Assembly (NCBI GenBank): GCA_017526985.1 | Contig: JAFXQR010000134.1 | Location: 1 to 49,122 of the forward strand | Source of the DNA: Lachnospiraceae bacterium | GTDB taxonomy: Bacteria; Bacillota; Clostridia; Lachnospirales; Lachnospiraceae | Reading direction: 5' to 3' | DNA length: 49,122 bases | In this document: piece by piece, positions 14,678 through 22,797 of the stretch | Numbering within the stretch: the first letter of the stretch is position 1 | How the letters are laid out: each line of letters starts with the position of its first letter | The notes under the pieces: generated by a model | What the model saw: only the letters and a program-made list of their open reading frames with translations | Told to the model about the DNA's origin: nothing | Database searches by the model: none | Position numbers and translations under genes: made by a program

Positions 14678-15259
14678 ATGAAAGAAAATAAAACCAAAGA
14701 AATCTTATTAGAAACCGCAACAAAACTGTTTTCCGAAAACGGCTACGAAGCCACCGGCGTCCGGGATATCCTACAAGTCAGCGGGGTCTCCACCGGCAGT
14801 TTCTACCATTTCTTTTCTTCCAAGGAGAGCATTTTTGAAGCGGTCATTGAACGATATCTGCAGGGATATACTGAACGGATCGGCGATATCTTCACAGATG
14901 AAAAGAAAGCTTTTTCCCAACGGATCCATCTGTTTTTTGAAGAACTGAAAAAAACTTCCGACGGTTACTACCATAAACTGCAGGGCTATCATATGCATGA
15001 AAGCATGCAGCTGCTGCTTCATGAAAAAACACTGCGGCGGATCCATCCCTACATACGGGATGCGCTGGATACCGGTATCCGCAACGGCAGCATCCGATGC
15101 CGTATGGAGACCGATGCCGCTACCCTTGCTACGATACTGATCCGCGGTGTAGAGGGAATCCTGTCGTCTGCCGATCTTTCATCTGCTGCGAAGAAGGATA
15201 TAAAGAAACTGGAAAAGACGATCGGGGACTACGTGAATCTGCTCCTGCTATCTGAATAA
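14678..15259 (+). CDS. TetR/AcrR-family transcriptional regulator (193 aa)
   Basis: Residues about 5-55 hold the TetR helix-turn-helix (ILLETATKLFSENGYEATGV, ILQVSGVSTGSFYHFFSSKE). The rest is a helical ligand-binding domain of usual length. It follows the EFR1 gene by 11 bases and is presumably in the same operon. The palindrome at 13776-13790 is the obvious site for autorepression. The last 12 bases overlap, convergently, the end of the AAA+ ATPase gene on the other strand. The start ATG has no strong ribosome site, so coupling with the upstream gene is likely. Confidence 0.9.
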   Translation: MKENKTKEILLETATKLFSENGYEATGVRDILQVSGVSTGSFYHFFSSKESIFEAVIERYLQGYTERIGDIFTDEKKAFSQRIHLFFEELKKTSDGYYHKLQGYHMHESMQLLLHEKTLRRIHPYIRDALDTGIRNGSIRCRMETDAATLATILIRGVEGILSSADLSSAAKKDIKKLEKTIGDYVNLLLLSE

Positions 15260-16669
15260 TTCTTCTCCTGTTATCATATTTATCACAATATTGCTATGCT
15301 TATTCCGTTCCATCCCGGAGGCACATATCAGCGTAAGATGTAATGTCTTCTCATTCTTTGTTTCTTTTCGAAACACTTCCAGCTTGTGAAGCAGGTCTTC
15401 TTCATAATTTGCATCTATCTCAAACGGTTCTGTAGAATACTTCATTTCACACACATTGATCACATTATCCATGCGATCGATCAGCAAGTCGATCTGTGCG
15501 CCCTTCTTTGCCGCAGAACTTTTCCAGGAATACTCCATTGTTTCGACGCCGGATATTCCAAGCGCTGCTTTTATTTGAGGCAGATGATTCAGACACAGTA
15601 TCTCATAAGCATTCCCACGCCATGCATAATATCCGGGAGTTCCATGATACTTTGTCCAGGATGAGTATCTTTTTTCTATACGAAAATCCAAGTGAAATAA
15701 CACAAACGGATCAATTAATTGGTAATACTGTTCCGTTGCTTTTTTCACATAATTCTTATATGCACGGATAAAACCACATTGCTCCAATTCCTCTATCGCT
15801 TTTGACAGCAATCCTCCATCCGCGATCTTCGTATCCGAGATCAATTCTGTCCGAGTCATTCCCTTGCGCTTTTTTGCTAACGCCCGGATGATCTCCATAT
15901 GTTTTTGCGGTTTACGGTATAAAGAAGAAAATAACCTGTCATATTCATAATATAACTGGCCGTTTTCCTGAAAAAGTAAAACATCTATATTCTGTACTAT
16001 ACTATAACGTCGATTTAAAAGATTCAGATAATATGGGATCCCACCAAATACCATGTAGCAATCTGTAATGTCTCTTCTACTCAAAGAAAAACCTTTTGAT
16101 CGCAAAAATTCTTCACATTCCCCAAGCGAAAAAGGATACAGATGTATCTGCCTGGTAATCCTATTATATAATCCACCGTGGTTTCCAAGTACATTTTGAA
16201 TGATCCACGAAGTAGCTGATCCGCATACGATGAGCAAAAGATCCTTTTGCGATGCCCCCCAGCTATTCCAGAAGTGTTCTAATGCCGTTTTGAATCCGGA
16301 TTTTGCCGTATCCATCCAAGGCAATTCATCCAAAAATACAACTTTTTTTCCGGTGATCGGGTCTTTTTTTATGTCCGGACGAGTAAGTATTTCTTTTAAT
16401 CTGTTAAATGCCTCCCTCCAACTCTCGGGAGCTTTCTTTTCTTCGGAACCATATTCGATCAAACTATCGTTAAAATAGTTCAATTGCTCCTTCATATTTA
16501 CTTCATTGATCCCGGTTGCATAAAATGCAAATTCATTATTAAAGTATTCCCTGACAAGGTAAGTCTTCCCAACTCTTCGCCTGCCATATACCACAACGAA
16601 TTCTGCCTGGTCGGAGTCCAGACAATCTCCCAATATTTCCTGTTCCCTTTTTCGTCCCAATATGTTCAT
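15248..16669 (-). CDS. AAA+ ATPase with C-terminal DUF234 nuclease-like domain (473 aa)
   Basis: The Walker A motif GRRRVGKT lies at residues 29-36 and Walker B VVFLDELPWM near 110-119. A sensor-like ICGSATSW string follows (VCGSATSW near 149-156). A winged helix (TRTELISDTK) lies near 273, and the C-terminus has the DUF234 PD-(D/E)XK-like signature (GAQIDLLIDRMD, then CEMKYS). These archaeal-type ATPases are widespread in anaerobes, often single genes with variable copy number; their role is unsettled and mobility has been suggested. The ATG at 16669 follows CGAGGA by 11 bases. The promoter and leader contain five TGTCTGAA-type half sites. No other gene is in the unit. Confidence 0.85.
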   Translation of the reverse strand: MNILGRKREQEILGDCLDSDQAEFVVVYGRRRVGKTYLVREYFNNEFAFYATGINEVNMKEQLNYFNDSLIEYGSEEKKAPESWREAFNRLKEILTRPDIKKDPITGKKVVFLDELPWMDTAKSGFKTALEHFWNSWGASQKDLLLIVCGSATSWIIQNVLGNHGGLYNRITRQIHLYPFSLGECEEFLRSKGFSLSRRDITDCYMVFGGIPYYLNLLNRRYSIVQNIDVLLFQENGQLYYEYDRLFSSLYRKPQKHMEIIRALAKKRKGMTRTELISDTKIADGGLLSKAIEELEQCGFIRAYKNYVKKATEQYYQLIDPFVLFHLDFRIEKRYSSWTKYHGTPGYYAWRGNAYEILCLNHLPQIKAALGISGVETMEYSWKSSAAKKGAQIDLLIDRMDNVINVCEMKYSTEPFEIDANYEEDLLHKLEVFRKETKNEKTLHLTLICASGMERNKHSNIVINMITGEELFR

Positions 16670-16691
16670 ATCATCATTTTCCTCGTATATC

Positions 16692-16867
16692 TTAAAAGTA
16701 TCTGAATTGTATTCCTATATATGCATTTCAGACACTTTTAATATATTATAACAGCATATTTGTCTGAATTTAGTATATCATGCTGATTGTTTGACGTCAA
16801 CGAGGAACATACTCATATAAATCAAAAATGTCTGAAACATGCATTTTGAGAGGTGTTTCAGACATTT
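16692..16867 (-). promoter_or_regulatory. ATPase gene promoter with an array of TGTCTGAA palindromes
   Basis: The minus strand has TTGACG (16800-16795), 17 bases and TATACT (16777-16772). Downstream in the leader lies an imperfect palindrome (16692-16707 / 16726-16741, 14 of 16 matching). Upstream lies a perfect one (AAATGTCTGAAAC 16826-16838 / 16855-16867). A single half site (16761-16768) sits near the transcription start. Confidence 0.7.
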
Positions 16868-16912
16868 ATATGCCGCTTAATAGCAGATAATTATCTGGAT
16901 ATAAACATGTGG

Positions 16913-18013
16913 TCACTTTAATATCGAGTAAAAGCATCTGCCTTCGTAATGGTCTTCCCGGTAGAAGTAATCCCGCAGCATTCCTTCATATTCAAAGCCG
17001 CATTTTTCGATCACCCGCTTGGATGCTAGGTTGGACGGGCGGACGCAGATCTGCACTTTATGGAAATTGATCTTTTCAAAACCGTACCCGATCACTGCCT
17101 TTGTGGCTTCGGTCGCATATCCTTTTCCCTGAAATGCCTTGCCGATGCAGTATTCGATCTCACCGAAATGATTGCCCGCATCCACCAGAAAATATGCGAT
17201 CTGACCGATGCACTCTCCGGATGCTTTTTCAATCACTGCCCAGCGATAATAATGTCCGTTACGGTAGGATGTGATATACTTATCCAACAGACCTTTTACT
17301 GCTACCGGTGTCGGATAGGCCGGTTCACCGTACATATCCTGGTTATGCGCATCTCCTGCCCAGTTACGGAGCATCGAGTCTGCATCTTCATAGCAAAATC
17401 TCCGCAAGAGCAGTCGCTCCGTTTCGGTCTCCTGTGTACCACATGAACGAATATCTTCTGTGGACAGATCCTCTTCCGGTCTTTTATATTCCCGCATCAT
17501 AGACAATGCTTCCTCTGCCGATACGCATTTCGCATATCTGCGGGGCCACATAAATTCGTTATAGAAGCGGTATGCCGTTTCCGCATCCATATATGGATTA
17601 CTCTTTGTAGAATTGCAATACGCCGGAACGATCATTTCGAATCCTTTTTCAAATCCGCTCTTGATCGTCGCATCCATACAAAAATCCGTCATCAATCCAA
17701 CAACGATCACCTTTTCCGTTTTTTTCGATCGCAGATATGTTGTCAGCCCGGTAGAATCATGAAATGCACTATTGACACCTTTTTCAAAGATCTGCTCCCC
17801 TTCTTTCGGCGCAAAACCTTCATAGATCTCAAACGCTTCATCCCCGAAGGAGAAACCGCTACCCGGTCCGTCATCGTGTCTTACATAAACAATTTCAACA
17901 CCGGTTGACCTTGCTGTTTCGATCAGCGTGACAATATTTTTTCTGAATGTTTCAAACGCAAACAGTCTTTCATCTGTAATTCCCGTTTGTGTATCCACTA
18001 CCAACAAAACCAT
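16913..18013 (-). CDS. isochorismatase-like hydrolase fused to a GNAT acetyltransferase (366 aa)
   Basis: Residues 1-175 are an isochorismatase-family cysteine hydrolase with the triad D7 (VVDTQ), K78 (FEKGVNSAF) and C112 (MTDFCMDAT). Such enzymes hydrolyse amides such as nicotinamide or ureido compounds. Residues about 190-366 are a RimJ/RimL-type GNAT acetyltransferase (TERLLLRRF, then KAFQGKGYATEA as the acetyl-CoA loop, and ASKRVIEKCGFEYEG). Both halves look complete, so this is a true two-domain protein. The ATG at 18013 has AGGA nine bases before it; the ATG at 18022 would directly abut that site. No substrate can be named. It is convergent with nothing and stands alone. Confidence 0.85.
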   Translation of the reverse strand: MVLLVVDTQTGITDERLFAFETFRKNIVTLIETARSTGVEIVYVRHDDGPGSGFSFGDEAFEIYEGFAPKEGEQIFEKGVNSAFHDSTGLTTYLRSKKTEKVIVVGLMTDFCMDATIKSGFEKGFEMIVPAYCNSTKSNPYMDAETAYRFYNEFMWPRRYAKCVSAEEALSMMREYKRPEEDLSTEDIRSCGTQETETERLLLRRFCYEDADSMLRNWAGDAHNQDMYGEPAYPTPVAVKGLLDKYITSYRNGHYYRWAVIEKASGECIGQIAYFLVDAGNHFGEIEYCIGKAFQGKGYATEATKAVIGYGFEKINFHKVQICVRPSNLASKRVIEKCGFEYEGMLRDYFYREDHYEGRCFYSILK

Positions 18014-18133
18014 AGTTTTCATTCCTCTCTCACATAATATATTCTAAGTCACCGGTGTCTATGATTGATTTTTAACATACCGGCTATTATTTGTAAAATG
18101 AATCATTTACATTGTATCGATTCGTTTTTCGAA

Positions 18134-18499
18134 TCACAGGAAAACAATCAGAAATTTAAGACCGATCCCTATTGTTACACCGATCAGATTCATCCCGATA
18201 TCAAAGAGAGATGTATGCCGGAAGTTATTGAGCAGGGGCTTGGTTATTTCATCCAGGATTGCCCATAAAACAACCGCTGCGATCACGATCACTTTGTATT
18301 CCGGAAATGTCATAAGTCCCGTAAACATGATGATCGCAAAAAGAATAATGTGCGCTGCCAGTCGGATGGTTTGATTTGAAAGATGTAATGCTTTTGCGAT
18401 AGCCAGACTTTCCTCACCGCTCTTATACCCGTTTTGATGGGACAGGAAGATTTCCGCGATCAGGATTAGGATAAAGAATATCAGCCAGATGAATTGCAT
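18134..18499 (-). CDS. VanZ-like family membrane protein (121 aa)
   Basis: Four hydrophobic segments, with SHQNGYKSGEES after the first, RLAAHIILFAIIMF in the second and DEITKPLLNNFRHTSLFDIG before the last. This matches the DE-x-x-Q---R---DI-N layout of VanZ-like proteins, with Lys replacing the usual Gln. VanZ itself raises teicoplanin resistance by an unknown route; most chromosomal relatives have no assigned role. It follows the 85-aa gene by 24 bases, and may be the last gene of the barnase-led unit. The start ATG at 18499 has only a weak GGAG upstream. Confidence 0.75.
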   Translation of the reverse strand: MQFIWLIFFILILIAEIFLSHQNGYKSGEESLAIAKALHLSNQTIRLAAHIILFAIIMFTGLMTFPEYKVIVIAAVVLWAILDEITKPLLNNFRHTSLFDIGMNLIGVTIGIGLKFLIVFL

Positions 18500-18523
18500 A
18501 AATAAATCTCCGTTCTTATAAGT

Positions 18524-18781
18524 TTACCCGGATGTCTTCATCATTGCCTTGATCGGGTTGATCTCTTTGGATCTGGCAAGGATATCGTCCTGGGATTTTC
18601 TGGTGTATTCCATCAGTTGGTCGATCTCTTCCTGTGTAAAGCCACTGTTGTCCATCAGTTTATAGTCCGGGAGCATGATCTCGGCGGTATCGTTCCCGCG
18701 GGTATACAGGACATACAACTGGCGTTTGCCCTGCTTTTTGGAACCCGCGGAGATCTGCATGCGAATTTCGCTGTTATTCAT
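18524..18781 (-). CDS. small unknown protein following the barnase-type gene (85 aa)
   Basis: The ATG at 18781 follows an AGAGG site and lies 12 bases after the stop of the barnase-type gene, so the two must be co-expressed. It is a soluble, charged protein with a probable two-strand start (QLYVLYTRGNDTAEIML) and a helical end (TQEEIDQLMEYTRKSQDDIL). It does not resemble barstar in any segment I can recognise. Because barnase-type nucleases normally need a cytoplasmic inhibitor, this gene is the positional candidate for such a role, but that is inference. No signal peptide is present. Confidence 0.65.
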   Translation of the reverse strand: MNNSEIRMQISAGSKKQGKRQLYVLYTRGNDTAEIMLPDYKLMDNSGFTQEEIDQLMEYTRKSQDDILARSKEINPIKAMMKTSG

Positions 18782-18793
18782 ATAAACTACCTC

Positions 18794-19552
18794 TTAGTAC
18801 AGTTGCGTGAAGCTTTCGTAATGATCACCGGTGTAGTAGATCGCGCCAGTATCGGAGTAGATGATACGTTTGGCGCCGCGGCTGCTCTTGCCCAAGGTGT
18901 CGATGTCACATTCGTGATAGTTGCCGTCCGGAAGCTTACCTTCATAATTGCCGAAGTAATCACCGCCGATACATTTGCCCGGTGCGTAGGCTTCCAGGCC
19001 GCCGCCCGGCCAGCCGAGGGCCCGTGCTTCCTTTTTGGTAATGAAATTTCCCGGCAGGGTTCCGTAAGTGTGAATGTATAATGCCACGTCATCTTTGGAG
19101 GTATAGCTGCCGTTCGCATCAATGGCTGCGGTCACCTGTACCGGCTCTGGGGTCGGCGTGGCCGTAGGCTCCGGCGTAGGTGTTGCTGTGGGGGCCGGGG
19201 ATGGTGTAGCCGTAGCAATTATTTCTGGAGTTGGAGTCGCAGTCGCTTCGACGATTTCCGGCGTCGGCGTTGCCGTCGGACCAACACTATCGGTTCCACC
19301 TGGTTGATCGGTACCGGCATCCGTTTTCTCCGATCCTCCTGTATCCGCTGCCCCGGTTCCCGACATTTCTGTCGGTACTGCTGCCGTGGTATCTTCCTTT
19401 GTCACATCAGTTGCTGCTTCGGTTGCCGCCACAGTCGCAATAGTGGTCACTGCAGTATTCTGCACCTGCGCGTTCTTTTTGCCGCCGCAGCCGGTCAGGA
19501 TCATGACCGCGATCAGTAAGCTGAATAGTGCTATTCTTCTTTTCTTTTTCAT
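18794..19552 (-). CDS. barnase-family ribonuclease as a lipoprotein (252 aa)
   Basis: A lipoprotein signal (KKKRRIALFSLLIAVMILTG before C, lipobox LTGC) is followed by a low-complexity linker rich in Ala, Thr, Gly and Pro, with repeated TATPTPE units (about residues 90-138). The last 105 residues are a barnase/binase-type ribonuclease: GTLPGNFITKKEARALGW, KCIGGDYFGNYEGKLP, and the three catalytic residues as E in HECDI, R in KRIIYS and H in DHYES. These match barnase Glu73, Arg87 and His102. Such enzymes cut RNA after guanine. The start at 19552 has GGAGG nine bases upstream; the frame extends seven codons further. Membrane anchoring and a long stalk are unusual for this family. Confidence 0.9.
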   Translation of the reverse strand: MKKKRRIALFSLLIAVMILTGCGGKKNAQVQNTAVTTIATVAATEAATDVTKEDTTAAVPTEMSGTGAADTGGSEKTDAGTDQPGGTDSVGPTATPTPEIVEATATPTPEIIATATPSPAPTATPTPEPTATPTPEPVQVTAAIDANGSYTSKDDVALYIHTYGTLPGNFITKKEARALGWPGGGLEAYAPGKCIGGDYFGNYEGKLPDGNYHECDIDTLGKSSRGAKRIIYSDTGAIYYTGDHYESFTQLY

Positions 19553-19591
19553 AAGTGATTTCCTCCGTATCATTTACACCTCATCGCTCTT

Positions 19592-19620
19592 ATTTTATTA
19601 CGCACCTATCCGGTTGACAA
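19592..19620 (-). promoter_or_regulatory. promoter of the barnase-type gene
   Basis: Minus strand TTGTCA (19620-19615), 17 bases and TAAAAT (19597-19592). It lies about 40 bases before the chosen ATG. Confidence 0.6.
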
Positions 19621-19652
19621 CTTCTTTCTCAGAATATACCGAATTGTATACA

Positions 19653-19680
19653 GAAAAACAGACACCTTACGGCATCTGTC
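19653..19680 (-). terminator. intrinsic terminator
   Basis: On the minus strand ACAGATGCC, loop GTAA and GGTGTCTGT are followed by TTTTTC. It lies downstream of the transporter fragment at 19725. Confidence 0.6.
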
Positions 19681-19724
19681 TTTCTGTGTTCGTACACTAT
19701 AAATCTTAAAAGGATGAGGGGAAC

Positions 19725-19976
19725 TTATTTCTTGCGGCTTCTTACATCAAAGGCTACAGCAATGATGAAGATCAGGCCTTTTACAATGTACTGATAGGAG
19801 ATGTCGATACCCATCAGGTTCATACCGTTGGTCAGGGACATGATCACCACGCCTTCGTCCTTGGTATTGATGTAGTCATCCAGGATGGATTGCGTACTGT
19901 CGATCAGTTCACGCATCTCGATCAGGCGGCGGCTGCCGTCATAGATGCTATCCATGCTCTCGATGACGCTGCGCAT
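19725..19976 (-). pseudogene. sugar ABC-transporter permease (MglC-like) C-terminal fragment
   Basis: The last 42 residues (VVIMSLTNGMNLMGIDISYQ, then IVKGLIFIIAVAFDVRSRKK) match the C-terminal membrane segment of galactose/ribose-type ABC permeases such as MglC. The first 40 residues (SVIESMDSIYDGSRRLIEMR) do not fit a permease and are not recognised. The rest of the transporter is absent on both sides. It therefore looks like the end of a lost operon joined to foreign codons, still followed by a terminator. The ATG at 19976 has no good ribosome site. Confidence 0.65.
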
Positions 19977-20210
19977 GCTGCGGAAAATTTTCCGATTGTA
20001 TTTCCTGCTTTGGTTCTTCGCTCATGCTGCCCTGATCCGGTCATTTTTTGGCCTGTCACTTCGTTTCCGTTTTTAGTGTATCATAAAAAGACGAAATGTC
20101 GAATGATTTATATCCTGCAGCGCCCTTTGTAAGTGTTTACACAAATTTAATATTTTTTCGTTATTTTTCACATTTTTTTATTAAAATAAATGGCTTTTTT
20201 CGGGAAAAGA

Positions 20211-20219
20211 TGATATAAT
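20211..20219 (+). promoter_or_regulatory. extended -10 promoter element
   Basis: TGATATAAT (20211-20219) is an extended -10 with a poor -35 (TGGCTT, 20191-20196). It stands 34 bases before the ATG of the next gene. The gap 19977-20252 otherwise shows only AT-rich sequence. Confidence 0.5.
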
Positions 20220-20252
20220 TAGTTGTCACAACTATGGATGGGGGACGGAAGT

Positions 20253-20981
20253 ATGGCTGATGAGATCTTAAGTTCGGTCGCTCAGATCGTTCATCAAAGT
20301 CAGGAATATTACAGATATGCCAAGGGATTGGCAGACGCCGGCGGCTACAATCCTGCTGAGCAGGACGCGCCTTGTAACCAGACAGTTGCAGCTCTGGAAT
20401 ATGCAAAAGAGCAGTGCAAAGAGCAGATCCAGTTACGACGCGGCGAAGGCTCCATGAACAATCCGGAAATGCTCACTTACATGACTTATGGTGATGAGTG
20501 TACCAAGCTGATCAAGGATTTCTACACGATGATGCATCCCGATGGGGTGGCAGCGCCGGTTGCTCCGGTTGAGGTACCACAGGCAGATGAAGACAGTTTC
20601 ACCGAAGTCAAAGGACGAGTACAGGAGTTGTTACGGGCTCTGTTTGCTCTGGAATGGATGCCGAAATATACCGGTTTTGAATCCCCGGAAGCATTGAAAG
20701 GCAACCACATTAAGCATGCGTTATTACAGAAACCGGGACACAGCAAGATGCTAATCTCGTATATGCTGGAGATCAAGGAGTTTGATACAATCCTGGAGGC
20801 ACTCTCCTACTTTGTTAATTCGGACGGCGCAGCCATCAACCAGAACGAAGAGAATGCCATCAATGAGACCGTGACCATGCTGCGGAACTCGATCCTCGGT
20901 GAGGGCGACATCCGTATGGCCAAGGCAGCGGTCAACAAATATATGGCGATCTACCAGAAACTGGCAGAAAAGATAGGATAA
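20253..20981 (+). CDS. hypothetical protein (242 aa)
   Basis: I do not recognise the family. The protein is soluble and helical, with a Pro/Val/Ala hinge near residue 110 (VAAPVAPVEVPQ) separating two halves. The N-terminal half has SQEYYRYAKGLADAGG and the second half has a regular helical look (NAINETVTMLRNSILGEGDI). No catalytic motif, signal peptide or membrane segment is seen. I choose the ATG at 20253, with GGGGGACGG before it; the frame runs ten codons further without support. A terminator follows directly, so it is a single-gene unit, transcribed against replication. Confidence 0.65.
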   Translation: MADEILSSVAQIVHQSQEYYRYAKGLADAGGYNPAEQDAPCNQTVAALEYAKEQCKEQIQLRRGEGSMNNPEMLTYMTYGDECTKLIKDFYTMMHPDGVAAPVAPVEVPQADEDSFTEVKGRVQELLRALFALEWMPKYTGFESPEALKGNHIKHALLQKPGHSKMLISYMLEIKEFDTILEALSYFVNSDGAAINQNEENAINETVTMLRNSILGEGDIRMAKAAVNKYMAIYQKLAEKIG

Positions 20982-20992
20982 TTCATACAGAC

Positions 20993-21024
20993 AAAAAAAG
21001 ATCTGCATCATGCGGATCTTTTTT
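20993..21024 (+). terminator. intrinsic terminator (bidirectional in sequence)
   Basis: AAAAAAAGATCTGCA, a short loop and TGCGGATCTTTTTT: an 8-bp stem with one G-T pair, flanked by A and T runs. Confidence 0.8.
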
Positions 21025-21037
21025 AATTGGCGAAGAA

Positions 21038-21081
21038 CACCTCATCCGGCCTTCGGCCACCTTCCCCTCAAGGGGAAGGCA
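21038..21081. repeat. dispersed repeat family R2, copy 1
   Basis: CACCTCATCCGGCCTTCGGC, then CACCTTCCCCT and its complement AGGGGAAGG as a hairpin. The same unit recurs at 26299-26345 and, inverted, at 49016-49074. Confidence 0.8.
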
Positions 21082-21111
21082 GGATATCTCGCATAATTTT
21101 ATTGTTCTTAA

Positions 21112-22692
21112 TTAGATCTCGAACAGGTCGCTGAGTTCCTTCAGAGCGCCGTCGGTCTCGTGTGCCAGTACCTTCTTTGCCAGTACCTTACCGAGCTGTA
21201 CGCCTTCCTGATCAAAGCTGTTTACGTTCCACAAGAAGCCCTGGAACATGATCTTATTCTCGAAGTGGGAGAGCAGTGCGCCCATTGCTTCCGGAGTGAG
21301 CTGCTTACCGATGATGATAGAGCTCGGACGGTTGCCTGCAAACTTCTTATTGTTGTTGTCATCATCCTTACCGCAAGCGAATGCGATGATCTGTGCTACC
21401 ACATTTGCACACAGCTTCTTCTGGCTGGTGCTGCCCTGGATATCCACATCCACACCCAGCTGGCTCTCCTTGAAGCCGATGAACTGCAGCGGGATGATAT
21501 CGGTTCCCTGATGCAGCAGCTGGTAGAAGGAATGCTGACCGTTGGTTCCCGGCTCACCGAAAAGTACCGGACCGGTAGGATAATTTACAAACTCGCCGAA
21601 GCGGTTAACGGACTTACCATTGGACTCCATATCTGCCTGCTGCAGATGTGCCGGGAAACGGCTGAGTGCCTGGGAATACGGAAGCAGTGCGGTGGACGGG
21701 AAGCCCAGCACGTTTCTCTCATATACACCGATCAGAGCATCCAGCATTGCCGGGTTTTTCTTTACATCCTTATTGGTTGCCAGCTTGTCTTCCTCAGCGG
21801 CACCGTTTAAGAAGCGTGCAAATACTTCCGGTGTGAATGCCAACGAAAGCACGGCACCACCGACTGCAGAAGTCGAAGAGAAGCGTCCGCCGATGAAATC
21901 ATCCATAAAGAATGCCTGCAGATAATCGCTGTTGCCTGCCAGCGGAGAGGTCTCGCTGGTTACAGCTACCATATGCTTGGAAGCATCCAGACCTGCCTTC
22001 TTCAGCGCATCCTTCACAAAGGACTCGTTGGTCAGGGTCTCCAGTGTGGTACCGGATTTGGATACCAGCACGAAGATGGAGTGTGCCACATCGATGCCCT
22101 GCAGTACGCCTGCTGCATCATCCGGGTCTACATTGCTGATGAACTTTGCTTCCATGGAGAAATTACCGGTCTGCTTTGCCCAGTTCTCCAGAGCCAGATA
22201 GATGGCACGAGGGCCAAGGTCGGATCCGCCGATACCGATCTGTACCACGGTGGTGAACTTCTCACCGGCACCGTTTACAATCTTGCCTGCATGTACATCA
22301 TTTGCAAAATCCGCGATCTTCTTCTGCTGTGCTACATAGAAATCTCTCTTGTTTACGCCGTCTTTTACCACATCGTTGCCCAGCTGGGAGCGGGTCAGGT
22401 GATGCAGCACCAGTCTCTTCTCACCGGTATTGATCACTTCGCCGTTATACAGCTCTGCAAACTTCTCTGCCAGCTGCGCTTCCTCTGCCAGCTTGGCAAA
22501 ACCATCCAGAATATCGTCATTCACTGCCTTTGCAGCATAGTTATAAGCCAGGCCTGCTGCCATGGGAGTCGTGTATTTCTTTACACGCTCTGCTCCAGAG
22601 GCTCCGCTCATAACTTCCTTTACACTTACTTTTGCCTTCTTGCCCAGCTCCTCAAATGCAGTGAGGGTGTCCAGGTTCTTCCAGTCTGCCAT
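21112..22692 (-). CDS. pgi: glucose-6-phosphate isomerase
   Basis: Interconverts glucose 6-phosphate and fructose 6-phosphate in glycolysis. The substrate-binding motifs are complete: VVQIGIGGSDLGPRAIY, VSKSGTTLETLTNE and GGRFSSTSAVGG, as are the catalytic Glu and His regions (GTNGQHSFYQLLHQGTDIIP). The length, 526 residues, is that of the long proteobacterial-type PGI and not the roughly 450-residue form usual in Bacillus and many Firmicutes, so an ancient transfer is possible. GGAGGAAGTTGAAA precedes the ATG at 22692; the frame extends 15 codons further up without a site. It stands alone behind its own promoter, with repeat R2 downstream. Confidence 0.95.
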   Translation of the reverse strand: MADWKNLDTLTAFEELGKKAKVSVKEVMSGASGAERVKKYTTPMAAGLAYNYAAKAVNDDILDGFAKLAEEAQLAEKFAELYNGEVINTGEKRLVLHHLTRSQLGNDVVKDGVNKRDFYVAQQKKIADFANDVHAGKIVNGAGEKFTTVVQIGIGGSDLGPRAIYLALENWAKQTGNFSMEAKFISNVDPDDAAGVLQGIDVAHSIFVLVSKSGTTLETLTNESFVKDALKKAGLDASKHMVAVTSETSPLAGNSDYLQAFFMDDFIGGRFSSTSAVGGAVLSLAFTPEVFARFLNGAAEEDKLATNKDVKKNPAMLDALIGVYERNVLGFPSTALLPYSQALSRFPAHLQQADMESNGKSVNRFGEFVNYPTGPVLFGEPGTNGQHSFYQLLHQGTDIIPLQFIGFKESQLGVDVDIQGSTSQKKLCANVVAQIIAFACGKDDDNNNKKFAGNRPSSIIIGKQLTPEAMGALLSHFENKIMFQGFLWNVNSFDQEGVQLGKVLAKKVLAHETDGALKELSDLFEI

Positions 22693-22758
22693 TTTCAACT
22701 TCCTCCATCTGTTAATTTTTCCCCTTATACTGCCCATCCGGCAGTTTACACGACTTCG

Positions 22759-22787
22759 ATTATACTTTATCCGTCTCTTTTATTCAA
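22759..22787 (-). promoter_or_regulatory. pgi promoter
   Basis: Minus strand TTGAAT (22787-22782), 17 bases and TATAAT (22764-22759), about 67 bases before the ATG. Confidence 0.65.
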
Positions 22788-22797
22788 GATGAAATCC

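Noticed and set aside
13788-14723. 311-codon minus-strand frame over the EFR1 gene
   Set aside because: Cys/Phe/His-rich mirror of a well-identified gene.
16692-16867. CRISPR-like array of TGTCTGAA repeats
   Set aside because: Repeats are inverted pairs, only 8-13 bp, with unequal spacing and no cas genes.
18524-18781. Barstar as the name of the 85-aa protein
   Set aside because: The barstar features (N-terminal strand-turn, Asp/Glu-rich helix with Y-Y-G-N-L-like segment) are not present.
19122-19307. Val/Gly repeat protein on the plus strand
   Set aside because: Complement of the TATPTPE linker of the barnase-type lipoprotein.
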